From assembly GCA_027451405.1 (NCBI GenBank), contig DAIDJM010000025.1, positions 1 to 39,316 of the forward strand: 39,316 nt of DNA, given 5' to 3'. This document shows, piece after piece, positions 1 through 6,802 of the stretch; the first letter of the stretch is position 1, and every line of letters starts with the position of its first letter. Source of the DNA: Acetobacteraceae bacterium (GTDB lineage: Bacteria > Pseudomonadota > Alphaproteobacteria > Acetobacterales > Acetobacteraceae). The notes below the pieces were generated by a model. That model did not search any database. It had not been told where the DNA came from and was given only the letters and a program-made list of their open reading frames with translations. A program made the translations under genes and the position numbers.

Positions 1-104
1 ACGCTAACCCCAAAACGCGCCGCTACGTGACGCGCGCTGCCTTCCGCCTTCAGCACGCGATCCCGCAAATCCTGCGAGTAGGTTTGCCCGCGCCGCCAGC
101 TCAT
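1..104 (-). CDS. IS630-like transposase, N-terminal fragment cut by window edge
   Basis: Reading leftwards from an ATG at 104 gives 34 codons beginning MSWRRGQTYSQDLRDRVL and reaching an AARFGVSV stretch at the window edge. This resembles the N-terminal helix-turn-helix of the OrfA or transposase of IS630/Tc1-type elements, which bind the terminal repeats before cut-and-paste transposition. A strong Shine-Dalgarno GGAGG lies six bases before the ATG and supports this start. The gene is incomplete only because the window begins here, so whether the element is intact cannot be judged. The family call rests on a short stretch of sequence. Confidence 0.6.
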   Translation of the reverse strand, partial: MSWRRGQTYSQDLRDRVLKAEGSARHVAARFGVS

Positions 105-110
105 CAGAAC

Positions 111-127
111 CTCCGGTGATACCGGAG
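111..127 (-). promoter_or_regulatory. Hairpin that can sequester the transposase ribosome binding site
   Basis: CTCCGGT-GAT-ACCGGAG is a perfect 7-bp inverted repeat with a 3-nt loop. On the minus strand its 3' arm overlaps the GGAGG that precedes the transposase ATG at 104. Folded mRNA would hide the ribosome binding site. Several insertion sequences use such structures to limit transposase made from read-through transcripts. The inverted repeat is seen directly; the role is inferred. Confidence 0.45.
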
Positions 128-156
128 ACCTATGAATCACACCACAGGACCGCGCC

Positions 157-176
157 GGAATCCCAAAAGCGATTCC
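157..176. repeat. Short inverted repeat, possible IS end
   Basis: GGAATC and GATTCC face each other across an 8-nt spacer, about 55 bp upstream of the transposase start. It could belong to the terminal inverted repeat of the IS element. No second end is in the window, so the boundary cannot be fixed. The rest of 128-211 shows no gene. Confidence 0.2.
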
Positions 177-211
177 ACCCTCCGCGGCACCGCTCTAAAA
201 CTTCAAAATAG

Positions 212-275
212 GAAGGGGTCTGGGGCCTTTCGGCCCCAGTGGGGTGCAGGGGCAAAGCCCCTGCCCGCCGGAGGC
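212..275 (-). repeat. Double-hairpin repeat copy A, 3' of the cyclophilin gene (terminator orientation)
   Basis: Read on the minus strand, the copy starts with GCCTCCGGC (275-267) just after the cyclophilin stop. Stem 2 follows, GCAGGGGC pairing with GCCCCTGC (246-264, loop 3 nt). Stem 1 is next, CTGGGGCC pairing with GGCCCCAG (220-239, loop 4 nt), and then ACCCCTTCC. It is the most complete copy of the repeat family seen at 4103, 6067, 12744, 21808, 28475 and 31941. Two strong stems immediately after a stop codon suggest a transcription terminator or mRNA 3'-end protector. There is no U-run, so any termination would not be of the classical kind. Confidence 0.75.
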
Positions 276-285
276 GCGTCGAAGC

Positions 286-852
286 CTACTTATCTTCCTC
301 GGATGCCAGCCGCATCCTGATGATGCGATCCGGATTCTGCACGGTTCCAGAACTGTCGTCGCCGGCCTTGATCTGGTCGACATATTGCATGCCGCTGACC
401 ACCTGACCCCAGATCGTATACTGCCCGTCGAGGTGGGGCGAGGGGGCGAACATGATGAAGAACTGGCTGTTCGCGCTGTTCGGGTCGGCGGTGCGGGCGG
501 CGCCGACTGTGCCGCGCAGGAAGTTGGCGCGGTCGGTGAATTCGGCCGGGAGATTCGGGTAGGGACTGCCGCCCTGGCCGGTGCCGGTCGGGTCGCCGCC
601 TTGCGCCATGAAGCCCGGGATCACGCGGTGGAAGGGCGTGTTGTCGTAGAAATGCTCGTGGCAGAGCAGCTTGATGCGCTCGACATGTTTGGGAGCGAGG
701 TCGGGGCGCAGTTCGATGACGACGCGGCCGTATTTGAGGTCGAGATAGACCGTGTTCTGCGGATCCAGTTTCGGACTGGTGTCCGACTGGGCGGAGGCGG
801 CCGTGCTCATGAGAACTCCTGTCAAAAGGGCAAAAACTCTACGTCTCAGCAT
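286..852 (-). CDS. Periplasmic peptidyl-prolyl cis-trans isomerase, cyclophilin type
   Basis: A 188-residue protein that begins with a signal peptide ([14 protein letters not shown], cleavage near ASA-Q) followed by one cyclophilin domain. It catalyses cis-trans isomerisation of X-Pro bonds and probably helps envelope proteins fold. Visible signature elements are FYDNTPFHRVIPGFMAQGG with the catalytic Arg, NSANSQFFIM, and HLDGQYTIWGQV. The start at 852 is preferred over an ATG at 867 because GGGGGA lies nine bases upstream of 852. The gene overlaps the 3' end of coaD by 14 nt and looks translationally coupled to it. It is the last gene of the minus-strand run that starts at rpmJ and is followed by a double-hairpin repeat. 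Confidence 0.92.
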   Translation of the reverse strand: MLRRRVFALLTGVLMSTAASAQSDTSPKLDPQNTVYLDLKYGRVVIELRPDLAPKHVERIKLLCHEHFYDNTPFHRVIPGFMAQGGDPTGTGQGGSPYPNLPAEFTDRANFLRGTVGAARTADPNSANSQFFIMFAPSPHLDGQYTIWGQVVSGMQYVDQIKAGDDSSGTVQNPDRIIRMRLASEEDK

Positions 853-1366
853 GTGCGGTTCCCCCATCCTGGCGCACGCGCGCGAGCGTGCGCTCGAGCG
901 TCAAGGCGGGCACGAAGCTCGAGATATCGCCGCCCAAGCGGGCGATTTCCTTGACGAAGCGCGAAGAGATGAATTGGTGACGTTCGCTGGCCATGAGGAA
1001 CACGGTCTCGATGTCCGGATCGAGCCGGTAGTTCATGCCGGCCATCTGGAACTCGTAATCGAAATCCGAGACCGCGCGAAGCCCGCGCACGATCATCGAA
1101 GCACCATGGCTGCGTGCGAACTCGATCAGCAGCGTGTCGAAGGCTTCGACCTCGATCGCCGTGTGGGTGTGCTGGGCGACCTTGCCGCACTCTTCGCGGA
1201 CAAGCTCAAGGCGCTCTCTCATGGGAAATAGCGGTCCCTTGCCGATGTTGCGGGCGACGCCGACCACGAGCTTGTCGACGAGACGCGCAGCGCGCCCGAT
1301 CACGTCGATATGGCCGTTCGTGATCGGGTCGAAGGTGCCGGGATAGAGCGCGATCCGCTCAGCCAC
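839..1366 (-). CDS. coaD: Phosphopantetheine adenylyltransferase
   Basis: Transfers an adenylyl group from ATP to 4'-phosphopantetheine, the penultimate step of coenzyme A synthesis. The 175-residue product opens [20 protein letters not shown], with the nucleotidyltransferase (T/H)xGH motif at residues 16-19, and has [15 protein letters not shown] as the ISSTxxR-type nucleotide-binding motif. The GTG at 1366 is chosen because it puts the beta-strand ALYPGTFDP at the usual distance from the N-terminus. It also overlaps the gyrA stop by 8 nt and has GAGGAT upstream. An ATG at 1438 would add 24 basic residues encoded inside gyrA and is less likely. Confidence 0.95.
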   Translation of the reverse strand: MAERIALYPGTFDPITNGHIDVIGRAARLVDKLVVGVARNIGKGPLFPMRERLELVREECGKVAQHTHTAIEVEAFDTLLIEFARSHGASMIVRGLRAVSDFDYEFQMAGMNYRLDPDIETVFLMASERHQFISSRFVKEIARLGGDISSFVPALTLERTLARVRQDGGTAHAET

Positions 1367-4097
1367 CGAGATCCTCGCCTTCCGGGACGTCTTCGCTCGG
1401 TTCTTCGACAACGGAGAAGACGCTGGTGACGCGTTCACCCTCGTCCAGCCGGAACAGCGTGACGCCCATGGCCGAACGCGAGGTGATCCGGACCTGGTCG
1501 GCGGGGAGCCGGATCAGCCGGCCGGAATCGGTGACCAGCATCACGTCTTCTCCGGAATGCACCGGGAAAGTGGCGACCGCCTCGGTGCCGTTTCGGGGCG
1601 ACAACAGGATATTGGTGATTCCACTGCCTCCGCGTCCGGAGACCCGGTAATCGTAGGCGGAGCTGCGCTTGCCGAAACCGCCGTTGGTGACGGTGAGCAG
1701 ATTTTGCTCGCGGGCCTCCATCTCGGCGATCCGATCGGCGGAGAGCGCGAAATCCTGGACGGCTTCCTCTTCGCTCTCGCCGGCTTCGGCGGCGACCTCG
1801 GCCGCCTCCTCCTCGTAGCCGCTGCTCCGGCGCCGTTGCGCCGCAACGCGAAGATAGGCGGCGCGTTCTGCGACGGTGGCTTCGACATGCTGTAGCACGG
1901 CCAGCGAGTTCACCTCGTCGCCGCGCCCAAGCTTGATGCCGCGCACGCCCGCGCTTTCGCGCCCGGCGAACACGCGCAGCGTATCGTCGGTGATCTGGAA
2001 ACGGATACAGCGGCCAAGTTTGGTCGCGAGGAATACGTCGTCGCCCTCGCGGCAGGTCGCGACGCCGATGAGGCGATCGCCCTCGTCGAGCTTCATGGCG
2101 ATCAGGCCGCTCGCCCGCACCCGGCCGAAATCGGACAGGCGATTGCGGCGCACGGTGCCGCTCGCGGTTGCAAAGACGAGATGCAGGCTGTCCCAGAGGC
2201 CTTCGTCCTGCGGCAGCGGCAGCACCGCGGTGACCTGATCGCTTCCGAGTTCGGGCAGCAGATTGACCAGCGCGCGGCCTTTGGCGGTGGGTGAAGCTTC
2301 GGGAAGACGCCAGATTTTTTCCCGGAACGCGCGGCCGGCGCTGGAGAAGAACAACACGAACTGGTGCGTGTGCGCGATGAAGCTCCGGCTCACGATGTCG
2401 TCGCCGCGCGTCGAGGCGGCGGTGCGGCCCCGGCCGCCACGGTTCTGCGCCCGGAATGTCTCGAGCGGGGTGCGCTTGATGAACCCGTCGCGGGTGATCG
2501 TGACCACCATCTGACCGGGCTCGATCAGGCTCTCATCGTCCTGATCGGCCACCGCATCGACGATCGCGGTGAGCCGCGGTGCCGCCAGCTCGGCGCGCAC
2601 GCGCAGCAACTCCTCGCGCATGACTTCGAGCCGGCGCGGGCGGCTCGCGATGATCTCCAGCAATTCCTGGATTTTTGCAGCGACCTCGGTGAGTTCGGCG
2701 GCGATCTTTTCGCGCTCGAGGCCGGTCAGTCGCTGCAGGCGCAGATCGAGAATGCCGCGGGCCTGTGCGTCGGTGAGGCGCACGGTGCCGTCGCGCACCA
2801 CGTTGCCGGCATCCTCGATGAGCGCGAGCAGGGGGGCCACGTCGGCAGCCGGCCAGTCGCGCGCCAGCAGGGCTTCGCGCGCCGCGGCGGCATCCGCGCT
2901 GGCGCGGATCAGCGCGATCACCGCGTCGATATTGGCGACCGCGATCGAGTAGCCGACCAGCAGATGGCCCCGCTCGCGAGCGCGGGCGAGATCGTGCCGG
3001 CTGCGCCGGAGAATCACCTCCTCACGGAAATGAATGAAGCTCTGCAGCGCGTCGCGAAGGCCGAGCGTGCGCGGGCGGCCCTGATCCAGCGCCAGCATGT
3101 TCACGCCGAAGGAGAGCTGCATCTGCGTGAAACGGAAGAGCTGGTTCAGCACCACCTCCGGTGTCGCGTCGCGCTTGAGCTCGATCACCACGCGCATGCC
3201 GGTGCGATCGCTCTCGTCGCGGATGTCGCCGATGCCTTCGATCTGCTTGGCGCGCACAAGCTCGGCGATGCGTTCCTGCAGCGTCGCCTTGTTCACCTGG
3301 TAGGGCAGTTCGGTGACGATGATGGCCGTGCGGTCGCGGCGGATTTCCTCGAATTCGGCGCGGGCGCGGATCACGATGCTGCCGCGGCCGGTCTCGAACG
3401 CACTGCGGATTCCCGAGCGGCCGAGCACGATGCCGCCGGTCGGGAAATCGGGGCCCGGCACGATCTTCATCAGGGCTTCGAGCGAGATCGCCGGATCCTC
3501 GATCAGCGCGAGTGTCGCGTCGATGATCTCGCCCGGATTGTGCGGCGGGATGCGCGTCGCCATGCCGACGGCGATGCCTTCCGCGCCGTTGACGAGCAGG
3601 TTTGGGAAAGCCGCGGGAAGGACCCGCGGCTCCTGCTCGCTTTCGTCGTAATTCGGCGTGAAGTCGACGGTGTCGCGATCGATGTCGGCGAGCAGGAACG
3701 ACGCGGCCCGCGCCAGACGAACTTCCGTATACCGCATCGCCGCCGGCGGATCGCCATCCACGCTGCCGAAATTGCCTTGCCCGTCGATCAGCGGCACGCG
3801 CATGGAGAATGGTTGCGCCATGCGAACGGCGGCGTCGTAGATCGCGGAATCGCCGTGCGGGTGGTATTTACCCATCACGTCGCCGACGATGCGGGCGGAT
3901 TTGCGGTAGGGCTTGTCGGCGGTGTTGCCCTGTTCCTGCATGCCGTAGAGGATGCGGCGATGCACGGGCTTGAGCCCGTCGCGCGCGTCGGGGAGCGCGC
4001 GGCTCACGATCACCGACATTGCGTAATCGAGGTAGGAGCGCTGCATCTCCTCCTCGAGCGTGACCGGCAGCAGCGTCTTGTCGGATTCGTCTGTCAC
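1359..4097 (-). CDS. gyrA: DNA gyrase subunit A
   Basis: Breakage-reunion subunit of DNA gyrase, which introduces negative supercoils with GyrB. The product is about 912 residues. The catalytic tyrosine is Y123 in [10 protein letters not shown]. The quinolone-determining region [10 protein letters not shown] keeps the wild-type Ser84 and Asp88 (E. coli 83 and 87). The GyrA box reads QNRGGRG, so the wrapping C-terminal domain should be functional. A Glu/Ala-rich insertion (around [15 protein letters not shown]) interrupts the C-terminal propeller. The GTG at 4097 is chosen because the sequence upstream of it is a double-hairpin repeat, whose conserved GGAGG sits six bases before the GTG. A frame open to 4139 would translate the repeat itself. 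coaD overlaps the 3' end. Confidence 0.97.
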   Translation of the reverse strand: MTDESDKTLLPVTLEEEMQRSYLDYAMSVIVSRALPDARDGLKPVHRRILYGMQEQGNTADKPYRKSARIVGDVMGKYHPHGDSAIYDAAVRMAQPFSMRVPLIDGQGNFGSVDGDPPAAMRYTEVRLARAASFLLADIDRDTVDFTPNYDESEQEPRVLPAAFPNLLVNGAEGIAVGMATRIPPHNPGEIIDATLALIEDPAISLEALMKIVPGPDFPTGGIVLGRSGIRSAFETGRGSIVIRARAEFEEIRRDRTAIIVTELPYQVNKATLQERIAELVRAKQIEGIGDIRDESDRTGMRVVIELKRDATPEVVLNQLFRFTQMQLSFGVNMLALDQGRPRTLGLRDALQSFIHFREEVILRRSRHDLARARERGHLLVGYSIAVANIDAVIALIRASADAAAAREALLARDWPAADVAPLLALIEDAGNVVRDGTVRLTDAQARGILDLRLQRLTGLEREKIAAELTEVAAKIQELLEIIASRPRRLEVMREELLRVRAELAAPRLTAIVDAVADQDDESLIEPGQMVVTITRDGFIKRTPLETFRAQNRGGRGRTAASTRGDDIVSRSFIAHTHQFVLFFSSAGRAFREKIWRLPEASPTAKGRALVNLLPELGSDQVTAVLPLPQDEGLWDSLHLVFATASGTVRRNRLSDFGRVRASGLIAMKLDEGDRLIGVATCREGDDVFLATKLGRCIRFQITDDTLRVFAGRESAGVRGIKLGRGDEVNSLAVLQHVEATVAERAAYLRVAAQRRRSSGYEEEAAEVAAEAGESEEEAVQDFALSADRIAEMEAREQNLLTVTNGGFGKRSSAYDYRVSGRGGSGITNILLSPRNGTEAVATFPVHSGEDVMLVTDSGRLIRLPADQVRITSRSAMGVTLFRLDEGERVTSVFSVVEEPSEDVPEGEDLGG

Positions 4098-4102
4098 GTT
4101 TT

Positions 4103-4166
4103 GCCTCCGGCGGGCAGGGACTTTGCCCCTGCACCCCACTGGGGCCGGTAGGCCCCAGACCCTTTT
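4103..4166 (+). repeat. Double-hairpin repeat copy B in the gyrA leader, supplies the gyrA Shine-Dalgarno
   Basis: On the plus strand the order is GCCTCCGGC (4103-4111), a CAGGG/CCCTG-type stem 2 (4114-4132), CTGGGGCC/GGCCCCAG stem 1 (4139-4158), then ACCCTTTT. gyrA is on the minus strand. Read with gyrA, the copy therefore ends in GCCGGAGGC, and its GGAGG lies six bases before the gyrA GTG. The ACCCTTTT end would serve as a T-rich tail only for plus-strand transcription. This orientation is opposite to copies found at gene 3' ends. Confidence 0.75.
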
Positions 4167-4203
4167 CGTCTCTGACTAGGCTCTAGCAGTACCGGCGCGC
4201 GCC

Positions 4204-4758
4204 CTACAGCGCCTGCCCCTCCACTTTCACCGTCAAATCGTGGAGCCTTTCGCCGCCGCCCTCCGCCTGCGGATCGAGCTCGAGATATTTCTTCCAGGCG
4301 GCGAGCGCCTCGCGGTTGTTGCCGCGCGCTTCCTCGAGCCGCGACAGATCGGCAAACGCCGGATACAGCCTCGGCTCCCGCGCCAGCGACTGCGCCAGAT
4401 CCGCCGCGGCGCCCACGTCGTCGCCGAGCACGAACCGCACCTCGCCGCGCCGGCGCCACAGATCGGCGAGCTGGGGCTGCATGTCGATCGCCGCGTCGCA
4501 ATCCTTCAGCGCCTCCTGGGTCTGGCCCATATGTACCGAAGCGAGCGCCTCGTCCTCGAGCACCTGCACCGCCTCGGTCGCCTGGTCGTGCCAGGCCTGC
4601 TGGATCTGCGCCTCCAGCTGAGCAGCGGCGGCGCGATCCGGCGCCGCTTTCAGCGCGTCGAGCATCGCGCTCTCCGGCGCCGCGCCGATCAACAGCGCGG
4701 CTACGGCGGCCATCGCCGCCCCGGCCAAACCCCGGCTTGCTGTGTGCGGCTTGGTCAT
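4204..4758 (-). other. TPR module of the fusion, possible separate gene from an internal ATG
   Basis: An internal ATG at 4758 opens a 184-residue product with an N-terminal signal-like segment (AGAAMAAVAALLIGAAP) and TPR repeats. This is the usual form of an exported TPR protein. A GGAGG lies 11 bases upstream, inside the GlcF coding sequence, so independent initiation is possible. The sequence GGC-ATG-ACC at the junction also contains ATGA, the classic stop/start overlap, one frame away. A single-base change could therefore have converted two overlapping genes into one. A sequencing error would look the same. Confidence 0.5.
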
Positions 4759-6060
4759 GCCCGCGATCGCCTCCGGCACCGGTCCGCCGGCCATCCAGTC
4801 CAGCAACTCGACCGTGTGCAAGGCGGGATATGGGCCCGCGAGCTGATTGAGACACCCCAGATTGCCGCTGGCGATCAGATCGGGCTCGGTCTCCGCGATG
4901 TTGTCGAGCTTCCGCCCGCGCAGGCGCTGCGCGACGGCGGGCTGGAGCAGATTGTAGGTGCCGGCTGAGCCGCAGCAGAGATGCGCCTCGCGCGGTTCGA
5001 CCACCTCGAAGCCGGCGGTCTCGAGCAGTCGCTTGGGCGCGGCCCGCACCTGCTGGCCGTGCTGAAGGCTGCAGGCGGCGTGGTAGGCGACGCGCAGGCC
5101 GGATGGCTCGCGGGTGGGGGTATAGCCGAACCGGTCGAGGAATTCGGTGATGTCCTGGGCGCGGGCGGCGACCGCTTCGGCGCGGGCGCGCAGACCGGGC
5201 TCGGCTGTCCGGAACAGGTGGCCGTATTCCTTGATCGTGGTACCGCAGCCAGACGTGTTGACGAGGATCGCATCGAGCCCCGACCGGCCGATCTCGGCAT
5301 GCCAGGCCTCGATCGCCGCGCGCATCGCGGCCTCCGCTTCCTCCCGCTTGCCCATGTGCTGGGTGAGCGCGCCGCAGCAGCGGATGCCGGGCGTCACCAC
5401 CACTTCGACACCGAGCCTCGTCAGCAGACGGATCGTGGCCTCGTTGATGTGCGGTGCGAGCACGCTCTGCGCGCAGCCGGTGAGCAATGCCACGCGCGCG
5501 CGGCGCTCGCCCTGGGCCGCGTGAATGCCGGGACGGGCCGATCGCCCCGCGTCGGGCAGCCGCATGGGGGCCAGCGCGAACATCGCCTGGAGCCGTTCGG
5601 CAAGCACGCCCTGGCGGGGCAGGAAAGTCGCGAGGGGTCTTGTCAGGCGGGCAGCCTCGAGGGCGGCGTGCAACAGTCCCGGGCGGGGCAGAACATAGGC
5701 CAGCACCGCGCGGAGCGCGCGATCATGCCAGGGACGGCGGTAGCGGCGTTCGATCTCGGCGCGCGCATGGTCGACCAGGTGAAGGTAGTTCACGCCCGAG
5801 GGGCAGGTCGTCATACAGGACAGGCAGGTAAGGCAGCGATCGACATGCCGAACCGTGTCGGCATCCGGGGCGCCGCCCCGCTCCAGCATCGACTGGATGA
5901 GGTAGATACGGCCACGGGGCGAATCGCGCTCATCGCCGAGCAGCACGAAGGTGGGGCACGTGGCGGTGCAGAAGCCGCAATGGACGCAGGTGCGCAGAAC
6001 GGATTCGCTGGCGCTTGTATCCGGATCCTCGAGTTGCGCCGCGGAGAAGCGGGTTTGCAT
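4204..6060 (-). CDS. glcF: Glycolate oxidase iron-sulfur subunit GlcF fused to a C-terminal TPR domain
   Basis: Residues 1-434 are a full GlcF. Two ferredoxin-type clusters are formed by C25-C28-C31-C35P and C76-C79-C82-C86P. They are followed by two CCG domains with GIRCCGALTQHMG and HLCCGSAGTYNL. GlcF passes electrons from the GlcDE flavoprotein, oxidising glycolate to glyoxylate at the inner membrane. Residues 435-618 begin MTKPHTASRGLAG, continue with a hydrophobic Ala-rich segment resembling a signal peptide, and end with three or more tetratricopeptide repeats (EALKDCDAAIDMQPQLADLW and similar). Known GlcF proteins end near residue 410-440, so the tail is extra. glcD and glcE are not in this window. 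The ATG at 6060 has a GGAGG seven bases upstream, supplied by a double-hairpin repeat. Confidence 0.88.
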   Translation of the reverse strand: MQTRFSAAQLEDPDTSASESVLRTCVHCGFCTATCPTFVLLGDERDSPRGRIYLIQSMLERGGAPDADTVRHVDRCLTCLSCMTTCPSGVNYLHLVDHARAEIERRYRRPWHDRALRAVLAYVLPRPGLLHAALEAARLTRPLATFLPRQGVLAERLQAMFALAPMRLPDAGRSARPGIHAAQGERRARVALLTGCAQSVLAPHINEATIRLLTRLGVEVVVTPGIRCCGALTQHMGKREEAEAAMRAAIEAWHAEIGRSGLDAILVNTSGCGTTIKEYGHLFRTAEPGLRARAEAVAARAQDITEFLDRFGYTPTREPSGLRVAYHAACSLQHGQQVRAAPKRLLETAGFEVVEPREAHLCCGSAGTYNLLQPAVAQRLRGRKLDNIAETEPDLIASGNLGCLNQLAGPYPALHTVELLDWMAGGPVPEAIAGMTKPHTASRGLAGAAMAAVAALLIGAAPESAMLDALKAAPDRAAAAQLEAQIQQAWHDQATEAVQVLEDEALASVHMGQTQEALKDCDAAIDMQPQLADLWRRRGEVRFVLGDDVGAAADLAQSLAREPRLYPAFADLSRLEEARGNNREALAAWKKYLELDPQAEGGGERLHDLTVKVEGQAL

Positions 6061-6066
6061 CGGCTC

Positions 6067-6125
6067 GCCTCCGGCGGCCAGGGCGTCTACCCTGGACCCG
6101 CTGGGGCCAACGGGCCCCGGACCCC
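6067..6125 (+). repeat. Double-hairpin repeat copy C in the glcF leader, supplies the glcF Shine-Dalgarno
   Basis: The plus-strand order is GCCTCCGGC (6067-6075), CCAGGG pairing with CCCTGG (6078-6095), CTGGGGCC pairing with GGCCCCGG (6101-6120, one G-T pair), then ACCCC. Stem 2 differs from copies A and B at both arms and still pairs. On the minus strand the copy ends in GCCGGAGGC, seven bases before the glcF ATG at 6060. It fills almost the whole rpmJ-glcF gap. Confidence 0.72.
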
Positions 6126-6129
6126 GTTC

Positions 6130-6255
6130 TTAGCCCTGGCGGGCCTTCATTCTTGGGTTTTTCTTGTTGATCACGTAGACGCGGCCGCGGCGGCGCACCA
6201 CGCGGCAATCCTTGTCGCGGGTCTTGGCGGCGCGAAGGCTGTTACGGATCTTCAT
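6130..6255 (-). CDS. rpmJ: 50S ribosomal protein L36, zinc-independent (C-minus) form
   Basis: A 41-residue protein beginning [17 protein letters not shown] and ending NPRMKARQG. It binds 23S rRNA in the large ribosomal subunit. The zinc-ribbon form of L36 has three cysteines and a histidine. This one has a single cysteine (C17), so it is the paralogue type that does not need zinc, as in E. coli YkgO. Such short basic genes often stand alone in alphaproteobacteria. The next minus-strand gene is glcF, 69 nt downstream. The start ATG at 6255 is the only one that gives the conserved N-terminus. Confidence 0.95.
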   Translation of the reverse strand: MKIRNSLRAAKTRDKDCRVVRRRGRVYVINKKNPRMKARQG

Positions 6256-6275
6256 GACACACCCGATCGAGCGCG

Positions 6276-6292
6276 CGGGCGGCCTCCGCCCG
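6276..6292 (-). promoter_or_regulatory. Hairpin in the rpmJ leader
   Basis: CGGGCGG-CCT-CCGCCCG is a perfect 7-bp stem with a 3-nt loop, 21 nt upstream of the rpmJ start in the gap between rpmJ and the divergent membrane protein. It could be a leader structure for autoregulation or simply a GC-rich palindrome. Only the palindrome itself is certain. Confidence 0.25.
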
Positions 6293-6350
6293 AGCTATGG
6301 AGCGGCGCGGATACCGGCGCCCCCCAAACCTGTCAAGCCGAGGGCGGCTC

Positions 6351-6746
6351 ATGAAAGATGATGGCGGCGCCTGGACCGGCTTTCTCGTGACCGCGTTTGG
6401 GGTGCTCGGGCTGGTCGGTGCCTTCGCGATCTTCGCGGCGCAGATTCCGATCGAGCGGGCCGCGTCGCGCGATGCGGCGCTCGCGCAGGTGCTGGGGGCC
6501 TCGCCGGCGCAGCGCGACTCCCTCCGGCCGCTGTTGGGCGAGAGTGCCCGCGTGCTCGATGGGCCCGCCGACGGGCTCGCCGCGCGCGTGACCGAGGCCC
6601 GGCTGCAATTGCTGCCGGAGGCCGTGCGGGAGGCGGAGGATATCGGCTTCCGGCTGCGGATCGTGCTCGCGGTCTTCACGGGGGCGGCGGCGCTGTTCGG
6701 CGTGGCCGTGCTGAGCGTGGTGCGGCGCGCCCGGCCGGCGTCGTGA
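6351..6746 (+). CDS. Small protein with two predicted membrane helices, function unknown
   Basis: A 131-residue product starting MKDDGGAWTGFLVTAFGVLG. The first hydrophobic segment spans about residues 9-29 and a second lies near residues 103-125 (IVLAVFTGAAALFGVAVLSVV), ending in an RRARPAS tail. Between them is a roughly 70-residue hydrophilic, Ala/Arg/Leu-rich loop that looks helical and probably lies in the periplasm. I do not recognise the family. It precedes tamA by 56 nt on the same strand and is divergent from rpmJ. The start at 6351 is chosen over one at 6297 because the extra residues are low-complexity and basic. Confidence 0.6.
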   Translation: MKDDGGAWTGFLVTAFGVLGLVGAFAIFAAQIPIERAASRDAALAQVLGASPAQRDSLRPLLGESARVLDGPADGLAARVTEARLQLLPEAVREAEDIGFRLRIVLAVFTGAAALFGVAVLSVVRRARPAS

Positions 6747-6777
6747 TCTGATTCTGCGGGTGGGCTGGACACTTTCG

Positions 6778-6791
6778 AACGCAGTTGCGTT
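6778..6791. promoter_or_regulatory. Perfect palindrome just upstream of tamA, candidate operator
   Basis: AACGCA-GT-TGCGTT is a perfect 6-bp inverted repeat with a 2-nt spacer, ending 11 nt before the tamA ATG. tamA has no visible Shine-Dalgarno there, so the element may act on transcription or translation of tamAB. No matching regulator is known to me. Confidence 0.3.
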
Positions 6792-6802
6792 AACCGTGCC
6801 GC

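Noticed and set aside
3834-3870. Possible fluoroquinolone-resistance change in GyrA
   Set aside because: Ser84 and Asp88 are the wild-type residues, so no resistance change is visible.
2364-4151. Open frame of 595 codons on the plus strand, antisense to gyrA
   Set aside because: It is a GC-rich shadow of gyrA with His/Asp/Arg-heavy composition, no domains and no ribosome binding site.
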